Assembly (NCBI GenBank): GCA_012845835.1
Contig: JABAKD010000009.1
Coordinates: 18,425,318 to 18,489,317, forward strand
DNA from: Undaria pinnatifida
Lineage: Eukaryota > Sar > Phaeophyceae > Laminariales > Alariaceae
Direction of reading: 5' to 3'
Length of the DNA stretch: 64,000 nucleotides
The position numbers were made by a program, and so were the translations under genes. The notes below the pieces were generated by a model. It did no database searches. It saw nothing but the letters and a program-made list of their open reading frames with translations, and was not told where the DNA came from. Positions 1-11,337 of this stretch are shown one piece after another; the stretch's first letter is position 1, and each line of letters starts with the position of its first letter.

Positions 1-270
1 CCTTGATGAGTCCAATTCCCACCGCGGTGAGATTTTGAATTTATTTGCAACAATGCAAAAAAGGGATCAACTGCTGAGAGCGTCTATTAATAGCAGCGTG
101 GCGGGTAGTAGGTGCAATTCGACCCGCGTCGACGAGGGAAGAAAATGCTGGATTCTCCTCGCGCTAAAAATGAAGGCACGTACCGTAGTGGGGAGGGGGG
201 AGGAGGGCCCGCTGTGTGACCCCGGATCGGAGTTATTAGTGGGAGGGAGCACGAGAGTAGTGCGAGGATA
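1..270 (+). mobile_element. S1 SINE, 5'-truncated by the window edge
   Basis: The start reads through a tRNA-like B box (AATTCCCACCG region) and continues into a body of about 250 bp shared with 30061-30384 and 50867-51190. Shared landmarks are the run TTTATTTGCAA, the block GAAGGCACGTACCGTAGTGG, the phrase GAGGAGGGCCCGCT and a terminal GAGAGTAGTGCGAGGA. Only the end of the tRNA-like head is present; the A box lies outside the window. It is a repeat, not a gene; the short ORFs across it are not conserved. Confidence 0.75.
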
Positions 271-384
271 ACAAATGGGTACGCGAAAAAAAAATGGTTT
301 CATGACAATTCTGTGTTGTATTATGCAAAAGAAAATGGTGTTATGATAATTCGGTTGTAATATACTGGTGTACTGCCGTATAAT

Positions 385-426
385 TATATAATTTAAAACA
401 CACTCCAGCTGTGAGATGGAAGATTC
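385..426 (+). repeat. HR dispersed repeat, left half
   Basis: The motif CACTCCAGCTGTGAGATGGA followed by AGATT is the left half of a ~100-bp repeat. The same repeat is found whole at 42390-42495, 50225-50320 and 62325-62420 and, on the opposite strand, at 45400-45510 and 60070-60175. Here it breaks off exactly at the 8-bp target GAAGATTC where hAT-A begins. The missing half resumes at 12567. Confidence 0.7.
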
Positions 427-429
427 CAA

Positions 430-830
430 GGTTATATTCTGTAGGGTACGCATAAACCATACCCGGGGTATTTATACCCCGGGTATTACCCTACAAAGAA
501 CTTCTGTAAGTTCTGCAGGACATTCATACCCGTACCCGGAACTTCTGGAAGTTCTGTACGACATTTATACCCGTACCAGGAACTTCTGGAAGTTCTGCAC
601 GCCAGTGCCACAAATACCCGGGGTACGGGTATATCATTTTTTTTTTTCTTATGTGAGTTATGTGCGCCCGTGCAAAAATACCCGGAACTTCTGTGAGTTC
701 TGTATCACTTCCTTTCTGTAAGTTCTGTAAGATGGCCATGCCCTTACCCCGAACTTCTGTGGCTTTTTGTAAGACTGGCACAATACCCGGGGTACGGGTA
801 TACTTCTTTTTTACAATACCCGGGGAGCCC
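430..830 (+). repeat. Subterminal minisatellite of hAT-A (left)
   Basis: Degenerate tandem units of about 30-50 bp are built on CCCGGAACTTCTGTAAGTTC, with spacers such as CATACCCGTA. Each unit holds the inverted repeat GAACTT-N4-AAGTTC. Matching arrays lie at 12180-12545, 13435-13700 and 14700-15120, always inside hAT-A ends. Dense subterminal repeats are typical transposase-binding regions in hAT elements; that role is inferred here. Confidence 0.75.
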
Positions 831-957
831 ACATGAACTAATTCAGGTTTAAACCCATAGTGTGTATTATGCACGATGATGTCATATCTTGCCAGTGAGA
901 CAAACTAAACACCGAACATCAGCAGTACGTATCATAAATATATAATATACGGGAGAT

Positions 958-1949
958 TCCTAAAAGGCCGTTGCCCCCCCTCCCCCCCCGTGACACACGC
1001 AAAAAACAGCCCCCCCCCCCCCCCTCCCCCGCCGCCCCACCTAAAATCAAATCTGCTATAATAATGAACACTGCCAGGCAGGTGATATCACCTCATTACC
1101 TATCCAACCAGCCATGCCGTAGCTCCAATTCATTTACTTCCTATTTCCGCGCCCCCTCCTTCCCCGCCACCCGCACCATCGCCTAGACCTAGCATGTATA
1201 GTAAAGTTCCTCCCAGGTTTACATTCATGCGACCTAAAGGGGTTTGATTTCCCCCCTCCATCGCCCCACCCCCCCTCTTTTGGTTCTCTCCCGCCACCCC
1301 ACCTAAAATCAACATCTGCCACTGTAATAAACACTACCAGACAGTTGATATCACCTCATTACCTTTCTAGCCATCCATGCCGTAGCTCCAACTCATACTC
1401 CCCCCCCCCCTCCTTCCCCACCACCTGCACCATCGGCTAGATCTAGCACCACGCGTATGGCAAGCTCCTAACAAATATACATGTATGCGACCTAAAGCTA
1501 TTGGAAATCCCCTTCCCCCCCCACTTCGAACACTCCGCCCTCTCTTCACCGGTTGTACGACTTACAGGATATATATAATAAACTGATACATTCCTTCCAC
1601 AACCGTCAGATTTGTCCTCTTAGAGGATTTATAGTTTCCGCGCACAGATTGTTGCCCCGCCCGTCCCCCCCCCTTCCCCCCCCCCCCGCCGGTTATAAGA
1701 CATACAGGATACACTTGATAAACTGATGCATTTCCTTCCACAGCTGTCCGATTGTGTCCCCCTCAACAACGGATTTCATAGTTTCCGCGCACAGACTGAT
1801 TAACATCACCCTGTTGACCCTGGTACAAGCTACACTGTAGTTCCAAGGGGAGTCGCCGACCTATATCCTTAATGAGGACACACACCCAGTAATACGCGCG
1901 ATCGGAGTATCACACAAAGCTTGCAAAGATGAGTTTGGACGAAATTTTT
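958..1949 (+). repeat. CR (C-rich) repeat, left part
   Basis: Long C tracts alternate with conserved blocks: CATCACCCTGTTGACCCTG, GGGGAGTCGCCGACCTATAT and CGATCGGAGTATCACACA, ending in HR in reverse orientation. Other copies lie at 44340-45490, 59206-60170, 62325-62640 (reverse) and 63735-64000. There are internal near-duplicates around the phrase CATGCCGTAGCTCCAA (1118 and 1378). The HR tail is cut at 1949 by hAT-B and resumes at 3625. I see no coding capacity. Confidence 0.7.
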
Positions 1950-1954
1950 CAAGG

Positions 1955-2430
1955 GTGTGTTCGGACGTACCGGTATTCACGGTACCGAAGTGTCCGGTAC
2001 CGGTATTGACGTCATGCCGAACTTATCGAAGTGTCCGGTACCGGTATTGGAGGTGTACCGAACTTACCGAAGTGTCCGGCACCGGTACGAATTATGTACC
2101 GGTACCGCCGGTACCGGTATTGATGTCGTACCGAACTTACCGAAGTGTCCGGCACCGGTACGAATTATGTACCGGTACCGCCGGTACCGGTATTGATGTC
2201 GTACCGAACTTAGCGAAGTTTCCGGTACCGGTATTGATGTCGTACCGAACTTACCGAAGTTTCCGTTACCGGTATTGATGTCGTGCCGCACTTACCGAAG
2301 TTTCCGGTACCAGTATTGATGTCGTACGGAACTTCCCGAAGTTTCCGGTACCGATATTGATGTACCGAACTTACCGAAGCGTCCGGTACGGGTACGAAAG
2401 TCTGTACCGGTACCGGTATCGGCACACACT
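1955..2430 (+). repeat. CCGGTACCGGTA minisatellite, left array of hAT-B
   Basis: About ten degenerate units of 40-55 bp combine CCGAACTTACCGAAGTGT, CCGGTACCGGTA and TTGATGTCGTA. The palindrome CCGGTACCGG recurs throughout. The second array at 3130-3610 has the same unit. The apparent ORFs here (Arg/Tyr/Pro-rich) follow from the repeat and are not genes. Confidence 0.85.
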
Positions 2431-2680
2431 TGAAGACATATACCGGCAGTACCGGCGGTATATACCGCCGGCAAAGTACCGGCGCACACTTGCGCTTAGG
2501 TACATAAACTGGACATAAACCGGCGGTACATGCACAGAGCAAATCCGGTATTGGCCTGGGATACCCGCTGAGTGATAAAACTGAAGTGAATTGTAATTGG
2601 TTCTTTTATTTTCGATTTTTTTCTCTTATTTGATCTGTCGTGATATGCTGTTCAAAAGGTAAGGTACACCCTTTGGATTA

Positions 2681-3009
2681 TCAGCAGGGCGCCGCCTTCT
2701 CGTCGATCGTTTCGACGTGCACGCCAGTCGAGTACGTTGACGGGGCTTCACGCGTCCCTTCCCTCCGAAAACCGGCCGGCACCGGGAAACCATCGACGGC
2801 TTTGACCATCTCCGCCGGCAACTCGTACACGTCTCCCGTGAGCGGGTTGTACACAGGAGCAGGCAAAATCACCCGCACGGCTTTCTTTTCCGCGTCCACG
2901 TCGATATCTTCTGCCGCCGGCACTGGTGTGTGGGGGGGCTGGCGAAGATGACCCGCCACCGCTCACTGTTGAAGGTCACCTCATTCTGGGAATTTGCGCC
3001 GTTGCTCAT
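2681..3009 (-). pseudogene. Frameshifted ORF inside hAT-B, unknown product
   Basis: Minus strand from ATG at 3009 (MSNGANSQNEV...) to the stop at 2681. The frame is continuous except for one indel in a seven-base G/C run (2932-2938). Downstream of the run the frame reads a compact acidic/hydrophobic sequence (VRVILPAPVYNPLTG, ELPAEMVKAVDG). Amino-acid composition and GC content are unlike the surrounding repeats, which suggests real coding descent, about 109 residues. It lies between the two arrays of a non-autonomous element, so a captured host exon is likely. I do not recognise the family. Confidence 0.4.
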
Positions 3010-3129
3010 GCGTGCTCCAAGTCTCGGTATACCGAACGTACTGGAAGATGCTTGGGGACCGAGGTGTGTGTGGCTCGGAGTGCCGACTGGAGCCAAAGCT
3101 CCAATGGATGATGTCACAATGTGGTGGAA

Positions 3130-3610
3130 TCGGGTTGATATCGTGCCAAACGTACCGAAGTGTCCGGTACCGGGTTGATGTGCCGATATTACCGAAGTGT
3201 CCGGCACCGGTATCGATGTTGTATCGATACCGGTACCGTCTCCGGTACAAACGTGCATACGGGTACCGCCGGTACCGGTATTGATGTCGTACCGAACTTA
3301 CCGAAGTGTCCGGTACCGGTATTAAATGTACCGAACTTACCGAAGTTTCTGGTACCAGTATTGATAACGTACCGAACTTACCGAAGTTTCTGGTACCGGT
3401 ATTGATAACGTACCGAACTTACCGAATTGTCCGGTACCAGTATTGACGTCGTACCGAACTTACCGAAGAGTCCGGTACCGGTATTGATGCCGTACCGAAC
3501 TTACCGAAGTTGCCGGTACCGGTATTGATACCGTACCGAACTCACCGAAGTGTCCGGTATCGGTAATACCGGCAGTATATACCGGCGGTACGCCTCGGTA
3601 CGTACCGTAC
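3130..3610 (+). repeat. CCGGTACCGGTA minisatellite, right array of hAT-B
   Basis: The unit is as in the 1955-2430 array, with the clearest run of regular ~41-bp units between 3270 and 3560 (GTACCGAACTTACCGAAGT followed by a variable 20 bases). It ends against the right terminal repeat of hAT-B. Confidence 0.85.
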
Positions 3611-3624
3611 CGAACACACCCTTG

Positions 3625-4590
3625 AAATCTTCGATCTCACAGCTGGAGTATTTTTTTATTTTTATAATACCTGGTATATAATAGTAACACCTACTACTGC
3701 TGTATAGATAAGTCCTGTTCACGTTTCTTTGGTTGGTAAGGGCGCTTGTATCTGTTCTATAACGAAGGACACTTTTGAATTCGAGAATATTATTTTTGTA
3801 CAAGGGCTCCGCATGGGCGCCGGCATTCGCCGTCACCATGCCGGCACCCATGCTTCGGGTAGGGCAGGGCAGCACTTCGAATCGTTTGATTCAATACTTG
3901 GTAGAGTAAAAAAAGTCACCACACACAATCAAAATCTGCGTGTATAGTATGTAAGGTAATGCCAAGAGTTCGATATAGACCAACAATCATAGCAATGTAC
4001 TACTATTAATAGTTGCCGTTTTTCAAGTGAATCCGATTCCGAGCTCCATTCATCAGATTTCGATCGTATAATTCCGACCACACGCCGACTGACCGTTTAG
4101 TCTGGCGACGAAACGTGTCGAGTGCGTTTCTTACGATATTTTTACTCAATCAAGCATCCGGGGCCAGTGAGGTGACTGACCATGTCCGCTGCGTGTTCTG
4201 TTCGTAGACCCTTGAGAGGCGCGCACTGAGCCAGCTTCTGAAATATACAATGCATAGATATAATAGTATCATCTACGTCCGAGCCTCCCAGGTTGACTGT
4301 CTGTGTGTTGTCTGATCGTGGAGACACGTGCTGATGTTGTTTCCAGGCGCGAAACACGGTGCTATGGCTGCCCTCGTCATTCAACTCCTCGAATGCTATT
4401 ATTGCAATGCCGCTGCTGGTTGCTAGCTGTGTAGATCGCTCACTTCTTGTACATACAGTACGCGACTACAACGCTTACAGTTTTGACAGCTAAGTATTAG
4501 TCAAACGAATTTTTAGGGACGAAAATAAAAACATGACATTTTCGTCTGATCGCTCATTGGCCAGGATTTATACACAAAGTAGGCGTCACC
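3625..4590. other. HR remainder, then unassigned sequence
   Basis: 3625-3665 completes the HR repeat interrupted by hAT-B. At 3710-3800 there is a weak match (TAAGGG, GGACACTTTT, GAATATT in the same order) to 14140-14195 in the middle of the intact hAT-A. If real, it would be a surviving island of the split copy. The rest to 4590 shows no gene or repeat I can support. Confidence 0.35.
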
Positions 4591-5760
4591 CGGGCACGAT
4601 AGGGTCACATACCGGGATCGGAATCCATCCACACATCTACAACTCCGACAACCCGGGGACGAACACGGATGTCATCCGGGTTGATACCTCTCCGCACGGT
4701 GTGGAAATCCCAACCCCACCGGCCGATTTTCTGATTGGCCATGGTCCGTACGTTGAGCCAGCTCCACCTCGGGAGTATATAGGATCCCATCCCCGGTCCA
4801 GAGGTCGTTCCACATCTCTAAAACTTCCTTTAACCGGGGAAGCAAACCGAGCTTTCTCGGGTCGACACCACCCTGTACGGTGAGAAAACCCAATCCCGCT
4901 GGCTAATTGCTGATTGGTTCGAGCTCCACGGCGCCGTCCTAGGCGGAGAGAGGCTCATTAATGGGGGGAATTTCCGTCGCACACGGGGAAGATAGCGTCC
5001 CACATCCCCTATTCATGAATCCCCCGAATCTCTACAGCTTCAAAAACACGGGAACAATAACGATGACCTACCGTGTCGACACCACTCCGCACGACGTGGA
5101 ACCCCAACCATATTCGCTTACCGCTGATTGGCTGCGGCTCGGACATAAGGGCAGCGCGACCATGGGAGAATATAGAATCCTGTGCCCGTTTCAGAAATCC
5201 TGACAATCCGGGGACGATAACCGATTTCTCCCGCGGGTCGACATCGCCCCGCATGATGGTGCGACAATCATATATCCACATTGGCTCATCGTTGATCGGC
5301 TGTGCAGCTCGTAGAGCCAGAGACACCCGGGGAGGAGATAGACCAGCGAACGGGCGGGGGGGGTTCCGACGCACCCAATGAGGACAGGGCTCCACCGCCG
5401 TTCCAGAAATCCTTCCATACCCCATCAAGTCCAACAAACCGGGGACGAAAACCAACTTCTCCCGGGTCGACACCACACCGCACGGTGTGGAAGCCTTAGC
5501 TAGCTGAGGTTCGTGTACAACGCCAACACCACTGAACAGGGTCCAACCCCGGTTCAGAAACCCTTCAAGGTATTTACAACTAAAAAAAAAATGGAGCAAC
5601 TGGCGCTACTGGTGACTTTTTATTCGTATACCCCAACCCTGTGGTACGCGGACATTTCATTTGACCCCCTGCCTCGATACCACCCCGCACAGTGTAACCC
5701 AACCTTCGATTGATCGGCTCGGCCGGGGTTCGTGGACAGAGGAAACCACCACCCACTAAG
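4590..5760 (+). repeat. ~165-225 bp tandem satellite, six units
   Basis: Six diverged head-to-tail units can be aligned by three landmarks: ACAACCCGGGGACGA (4646 and equivalents near 4838, 5045, 5205, 5430), GTCGACACCAC followed by CGCACGGTGTGG, and GCTGATTGGCT. Spacing is about 192, 205, 165 and 225 bp; the last unit (about 5660-5740) is partial. Stop codons and shifting frames rule out a repeat protein. It falls within the material nested in hAT-A. Confidence 0.75.
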
Positions 5761-6061
5761 AAGTTCAGCAAGTTCGATGACTATCATCTCATACTGGCCT
5801 GTGATTAGAGAAGTTGTACATGGACCAATTGCATAATATACAACAGTCAGTCCAGATCGAGTCGATCGGTGCAACTTGCTTGGGTATCGTATTATTACAG
5901 CAGCAGTAATACACTTCGCTTCTTTTCTTTTTTCCATCCCATTGATTGCGATGCTCGCATTACTCTCACCCTCCCAGTAGTATAACTCGGATCCGGGGTC
6001 ATATAGCGGGCTCCCCCGCCCCTCCCCGCTACGGTACCTGCCCTAATTTTTATCGCGAGAT

Positions 6062-7237
6062 TAGAGTGTTTGCGAAAATACGTTTCTAAAAATTTACTTG
6101 CCTTCCGCTAAAAAAAGTGAATTGCCTTCCCACCGAGTTTTTGGTGTGTTTGCGCTAGCGGTAAACAAAATCCTGCAGGCGACGCCTCCGAAATTTAGTA
6201 GGGAAACGGGCATGTGCGCGATTGTAATATACGTACGAGTACAGCAGCAAAGCAGCAGTACGAGTACTCGTAGTATTACACGATATACGAGTACTCGTTG
6301 TACGTACTCCAGTCTCGAGCCTCTCGTTTCAGGTGCAGCAGTACCTGGAACACGGTACATGCAAGCACGCAACAGACTACAAATCAGAGGTATGGCGGTC
6401 TGTCTCGCGCGTAAAAAACTCCTTGTGAGCAGGGACTACCTCATTACACGTGCTACAAGCAGAGCAACGCCTTCCTCATGCGACGGAAGGGAAGGCGAAG
6501 CGCAGTTTCCCCATGGAACGTGGACCTGTTATTGCGAAGCACCACCCTGCGAAGAATCCGCAGTGAACGCAGCGGTTTAGGGCAGAGGAGTTTCCGCTCC
6601 TCTGCCCTAAACCGAAAGTCATGCCACGCTTCAGTCGCGGTGATGTTGGAGAAGCGCGGGGGCTGCTGTCGCACAGATGGACCGATACGAGTCCTATCTT
6701 GCCAGATGCGGCACACGATAGCCGCGATCAAGGCGCGTGGTGTCGCTCTCTGCGTTGAGGCTCCTCTCCGCGTGCGTGCGTTCGACTCCGCCAGCTGCGA
6801 GAAGTTCACCACAGCTTGCAGCAAGCGCTGAACCCTTGGTCACGGACGCAGAGGGCAGCAACAGACGGTTCATCACCGGCCTGCTGCATATCTCTGATGT
6901 TACGCCTGCGCGTCGTGGTCAGGGTACTACCCTCTCAATCCTCCGTGCGTTCGTATTAGTAGCTTGTGTTGTGTCGTGACAACAGCGTGGTGCTTCAAAC
7001 TGGTCCTGCTTAGGGCGCTATAGACCCTTGCAGAGGCGTTCTGCCTCGGACAAATGCTCGGTGTGTTGTAGGCCAATGAAACAGAGAGACAAAATTTACC
7101 GTAACTTTTGATCAAAACCTACCTTCGACAAAGTACATTTTTGCCTTTTTTTCAAAAATTTACCGCAAATATTGCCTTCGGGACAATTTTTGAAGAAGTA
7201 AATTTCTAAAAACGTACTTTCGCAAACACTCTATTAA
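6062..7237. mobile_element. TIR element of ~1.18 kb
   Basis: The left end AGAGTGTTTGCGAAAATACG continues TTTCTAAAAATTTACTT; the right end carries the reverse complement with three or four mismatches (AAGTAAATTTCTAAAAACG to CGCAAACACTCT). Inverted similarity covers about 35 bp. The flanks (GATT left, ATTA right) suggest a short TA-rich target duplication but it is not exact. The interior has no transposase; it contains a perfect hairpin at 6573-6614. Confidence 0.65.
6573..6614. repeat. Perfect 18-bp hairpin
   Basis: The arms CGGTTTAGGGCAGAGGAG (6573-6590) and CTCCTCTGCCCTAAACCG (6597-6614) pair without mismatch around the six-base loop TTTCCG. It lies near the middle of the TIR element at 6062-7237. 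There is no following T run to suggest a terminator. Confidence 0.9.
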
Positions 7238-7446
7238 TTCAACATTTTCTTCCCTCGCCGATTTGCGGCGATTTGTACCTACCCACGCCGCTAGGCGATT
7301 TCAGCAGTTAGTTGATCCTTTTTCCCATTTATTTCTGCAAATAAATAAAGCCAACAAAGCTCACAACGGTGGTTATTCAACTTAAGGACGACCGCTAGTA
7401 TTAATAGTAGTATTCGAGTGTAACCCCACTAGACCACGGGGGCGAC

Positions 7447-7762
7447 CGGCTGTATGACTCACTGCCCCGGTGGCGTATCAGGTCATATCCTCGAGCCTGG
7501 TATAGGTCAGCTTCGTGAGTTCGGATCCCCTCGAGCGCGTACTCGTATAATTTTTCGTCTTGTACACTACCAGGTAGTTGACTTGCGGAAAGCGCGAGAG
7601 CGTGAGTTAGCAACTCTCGATGAAAAATCGACGATCAGTGGGTGCTGAACCCTATGCGCCAAAAAAAATGAAGGAAAATAACTGGGGGGGGGGAAGGGAC
7701 GACACCTGTGACCACGGCTTGTATGTCCAGAAGCTGGAACGTAGAAGTGTGCCAAAAATAAA
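7447..7762 (+). mobile_element. S2 SINE, near full length
   Basis: A tRNA-like head holds A-box-like GGTGGCGTATCAGG and B-box-like GAGTTCGGATCCC. The body has TTGACTTGCGGAAAGCGCG and TGAGTTAGCAACTCTCGATG, then AATGAAGG and CACCTGTGACCACGG, ending in an A-rich tail. This is one of about ten S2 copies in the window; together they define a consensus of about 310 bp. Confidence 0.85.
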
Positions 7763-8690
7763 AATCAAAACTCAGCAGAAGAGATGATCAACCAGCAATC
7801 AGCAGCAAGGAGCACGTCAAGTACGAAGCAGCACAAACTTATTTGTCAGTTACTTACCACCACGACAGCTTGCACTTGACCGGCAAACGACCACAGCAAC
7901 GGAGTCAGGGACCACAGCAACAACAAAGCACCCCATCCACACACCGCCTATATTTCTCCAAATAGTCTTCTCGGGGAAAAAAAACACCAAACAATGCGAT
8001 ACGGGGACGAATGCATGCCACCACTGGTTTCTTCCGTGGACACTGTTACGCTAGGGACTGAAATATTTTTAGACGTAAATAAATCCCGAAAAATGTCTGC
8101 GGTCGTTAGCTGAAGAAAATGAATTCTAAAAAAAGTAACCAATTAGCGCTGGGGAAAGAATGGACACGTCACGAAAAAGAACTATTCAGGTGTGGTATCA
8201 CATATAATAAGAGTATTAATTGTGGAGGAGCTGCAGCGTCTCGCTAAAAAAGGGCGCAGCAGTGCACGCAAAGTACGTGAATCTGGTATCGTTCTCGCCC
8301 GGAACACCACGACGAGTGCTTGAGCAGCAGCGAACAAACGAACGCGTGAGCGTGAGGGGGATTCACTGGTGGACCCTCGGCCTCGATGGCTGACAGCCCG
8401 CAAGTGCAGCTCCTACCGGGCCTGGTTGAAGGTGGATTTGCTGATCTTGGTGCGGCTGGTGCTGCTGCTGACCCGGCTGCTGCTGCTCATCCTGCTGCGG
8501 TACAAGATGTTCCCATCCACAGCCATCGCCTCGGCCACGCGTTGCACATCCTGCACATCTCCGTGACTGCGGGGTCGACAACACCTTGTTTACTGGGTCC
8601 TCTCGGTGTAGGTAGTTGGCGTGAGTGGAAGGAGGAGCACTTGGTGGCGCTTCTGGGGTCTGTGGACTAGCGTGTATCATACTCGTATCA
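7763..8690. other. No gene recognised
   Basis: The sequence is mixed, with (CTG)-rich stretches at 8460-8500. An ORF on each strand across 8369-8680 is driven by the triplet repeat and has no recognisable domain. Confidence 0.4.
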
Positions 8691-9430
8691 TGCTCGTATC
8701 ATACCAGGTGTCAATGAGCCCTGCTACAAGTCCTACTTACACTGCCTGCTGCTGCTGCGGTAACTGCGGCCGCCGAAGCGCGAAGCTTGTTCGTTATCCG
8801 TGTGTTTCCGCCCGTGCAGCAGCAGCAGCAGCAGCAGCAACGCGCGGGTCAACACACTCTTATCGTGCAAAATAGCGTTGAGGAAAAACACGAAATCAAC
8901 TACCAGGTACCTGGTATCGAGAATCCAGACAAAACATGCACAATTAATACTTGAACTCGTATCATATTCGTATCATACCAGGTATCAATGAACCAACGCT
9001 CTTACAAACCCTACTGCCCCTGCCTCCTGTTGCTGCTGCAAATGCCACCGACGAGTCACGAATCTTGTCGTGTTCGGTATCAGTATGGCTCCGCGCCAGC
9101 AGCAGCAGCAGCATAGTGCGGGTCGACACACGATTGTCGTGCGAAGTTACAGAACGGCAGAAGATGAAATCACCTATTTGTATCGAGAAATCAGATTAAG
9201 CCGGAAGTGTAAGCAACGTTCAGATGTAAATATAAAACCAAACGATCGTTACAATCCTGTCCAGATTCGTGCCAGGTATCAATGAACCAGCCCTGCTCCA
9301 ATGCCTGCTGCTGGTGTCGTGGGACTTGTGTTCGTTAGCATCATACTTCTGCTCCTGCCCATCCTGAGCGCGGAAGGAGCAACGCAGCAGCGAGCCGCGT
9401 GTCGACACCGTACGCTGCAGATATGCCTCC
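8690..9430 (+). repeat. ~285-bp unit, three tandem copies
   Basis: Copies start near 8690, 8965 and 9262. Each begins with ACCAGGTRTCAATGARCC, passes CCTGCTGCTGCTG, and then reaches a CAGCAG run and CGGGTCRACACAC (8850, 9120, 9400). Spacing is about 275-295 bp. Divergence is high, so the duplications are old. Confidence 0.65.
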
Positions 9431-10339
9431 CGGTTCACCTGGACATTTTTTTCCGTGCGCCCTTTCTCGAGGTTCTTTCTGGTTTTTTCGATTTGCCCGT
9501 CACAAAATCGATTGTCGTGGTCCCCCAAAAAGTGACTGAAGGGCCGATTTTCCGTTCGCTTTTTCTCTACGGATACTAGGTCGATTTGAGCGGGGTTTGT
9601 TTTGCTGTATACTGCACATCCCAATGCATGGCATAACTATGTGTTTTGGAATTACTGAAGCACATGATAAGCGCAAGAGGCAGAAACCACAGGAAAAGCA
9701 TGTTTTTCCGCACCTTTCCGTCTATAAAAGCGTGAAATTGTACTCCTGTACTAAAAAACGGAAGTCATCCCAACGGCATGTGCCTGCGTGAGGTGTCTGT
9801 ATGATGTCAGTATTGAAATCATCTCCAGCTCCGAGATAAATCATATGTAAGTTCTCTGTGCACCTCACTAAAACCAAGTAGTTAGAGGTATGTAGTTTTA
9901 CTTTTTCAGAATTTTTAATCTTTTTTGGCTGGTCGATCCGAATAGTAGGCCGTTTTTTTGGGTCAAAATAGGCCTCCAATGCCTAGCCTAACTGTCTACT
10001 TACCACCTTCGCGTGGCGCAGCTTAACAACAGGAGAAAGTTGTATAATACAACCCTCGAGGCCCTGGGGACGCAGCCTATCGCAATGCTGCTGTGTGGCT
10101 TTTCTGGCGCAGTAATCGTAATCACTACTACTACTACCTCCTCCTCGTTAAGTCTTGCGTGCGCTTGCAACGTCTATATCCATGTATGTACGTGTACCTA
10201 CCGAAATTCAATAAACAAATGCACTACTATTTTATGATCCCCACCGCAGTACCATGGGGATTTTTTTACAGTAATATTATTATTTATTTTGGGACAAAAA
10301 TTATGCCAATTTGGGAATAATGTCTTGCCAAGTTTTATT
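9431..10339. other. No gene recognised
   Basis: The stretch is AT-leaning, with an Asp-poor ORF on each strand and no domain. (CTA)n and (CTC)n runs at 10125-10150 are simple repeats. Confidence 0.4.
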
Positions 10340-10710
10340 TTATAGCCTCTCCATACATGAAGATCCGAAGAATAGCTGGAGAGTACCGTTCAAAACACGA
10401 AAATTTGCGCGCTTCTCGCTTGGACGGCGGCCTTCGAAAAAAGTGATTTGACCGAGAAATGCTGCAGCACTGCCCACTGAGCTATACTTAATCACTTGAC
10501 GCAGCAGCTCAGTGGGTAGTGCTACGACATATATATACGTATATATGTTGAAACTACCAAAATAACCATTGATAATGTCGTCAGCGCGCACGCTTGAAAA
10601 AGACAAATATGATGTCGATGAGAATCGAACTCACGACACATAGCACCACCCACTGCTGTCACTTGACTCAGTGACACTCACAGTAGGTGGGTTATGCAAA
10701 AAACCAAACA
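10340..10710 (-). mobile_element. S3 tRNA-like repeat, copy 1
   Basis: Read on the minus strand, 10625-10710 has a tRNA-like arrangement, with B-box-like GTGAGTTCGATTCTCATCG after a class-II-like arm. Flanking blocks CATACATGAAGATCC, CGCGCTTCTCGCTTG and CAGCGCGCACGCT recur in copy 2. A true tRNA is unlikely because the acceptor ends do not pair and the unit is duplicated with its flanks. Confidence 0.55.
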
Positions 10711-10824
10711 AACAAATATGTTCTCGAGTTCGTTGATCAATTATCACCGACTACTCCGGAGCTATCCCCTCTCCACGTACTACACAGTTAGTATTGATAG
10801 TACTCAGGAGAACACTAACAACTA

Positions 10825-11290
10825 TGATAACCATTCATAACGTGTCCAGCGCGCACGCTCCTGAATACCAAATATAATCTGGGTGAGAATGGTACTCACG
10901 ACACATGCTTCGTTGGTTATATAGCACTACACCCACTGAGCTGAAAGGAAACGACGCACAGCAGTAGTAGCTACGATAGGGCAAGCGCTTGGAGGCGGCC
11001 ATGAAAAAAGCATCGTCGGGAAGAAATTTGGATTCCAATTTGGAAATGTTGTCCCTTATTTATTCGTTCACGCTCTACATATGCCAAGATCCAAGAATAG
11101 CTCGGCGTATACCGCCCAAAATACAAAAAAAAGCGCACTTCTCGCTTGTCTCGCTCAGCGTCTATCCGCGTTCACGTTGAGGTGCGGAACGGATACGGCA
11201 GGGCGAGGGGCGTTGGAGCCGCCCCCCGAAGACGGCGCTCGAACGAAGCTATTTGACCGAGAATTCCAGTTCCGATAATCGCATACTGAG
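10825..11290 (-). mobile_element. S3 tRNA-like repeat, copy 2
   Basis: It parallels copy 1: CAGCGCGCACGCT (10846), GTGAGAATGGTACTCACGAC (10883), CACCCACTGAGCT (10930), CCAAGATCCAAGAATAGCT (11083) and CGCACTTCTCGCTTG (11135). The B box is damaged (GAGTACCATTC). The blocks run in the same order as in copy 1 with different spacing, so these are tandem duplicates with indels. Confidence 0.55.
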
Positions 11291-11337
11291 GCCGAGATGA
11301 TAAAAAGCTCCTGACTGAATCCCCCCAAAAAAGAATG

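Larger units (their letters stand above)
1950..3624. mobile_element. hAT-B element (1675 bp), non-autonomous
   Basis: Terminal inverted repeats are CAAGGGTGTGTTCGG at 1950 and its complement CCGAACACACCCTTG ending at 3624. Flanking octamers are AAATTTTT (1942-1949) and AAATCTTC (3625-3632), two mismatches apart. Removing the element restores the HR repeat as seen at 42430 and 62350. Both subterminal regions (1955-2430 and 3130-3610) are tandem arrays, and the middle carries a GC-rich ORF fragment. No transposase is visible. Confidence 0.75.

Noticed and set aside
1955-3610. CRISPR-like appearance of regularly spaced repeats
   Set aside because: Units are degenerate, spacers are not unique, the array is palindromic minisatellite inside a hAT-like element and the genome is eukaryotic.
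6098-6580. Plus-strand ORF of 160 codons in the TIR element as a transposase
   Set aside because: No DDE/DDD pattern or zinc finger, and rich in repeats of the AGTACTCGT type.
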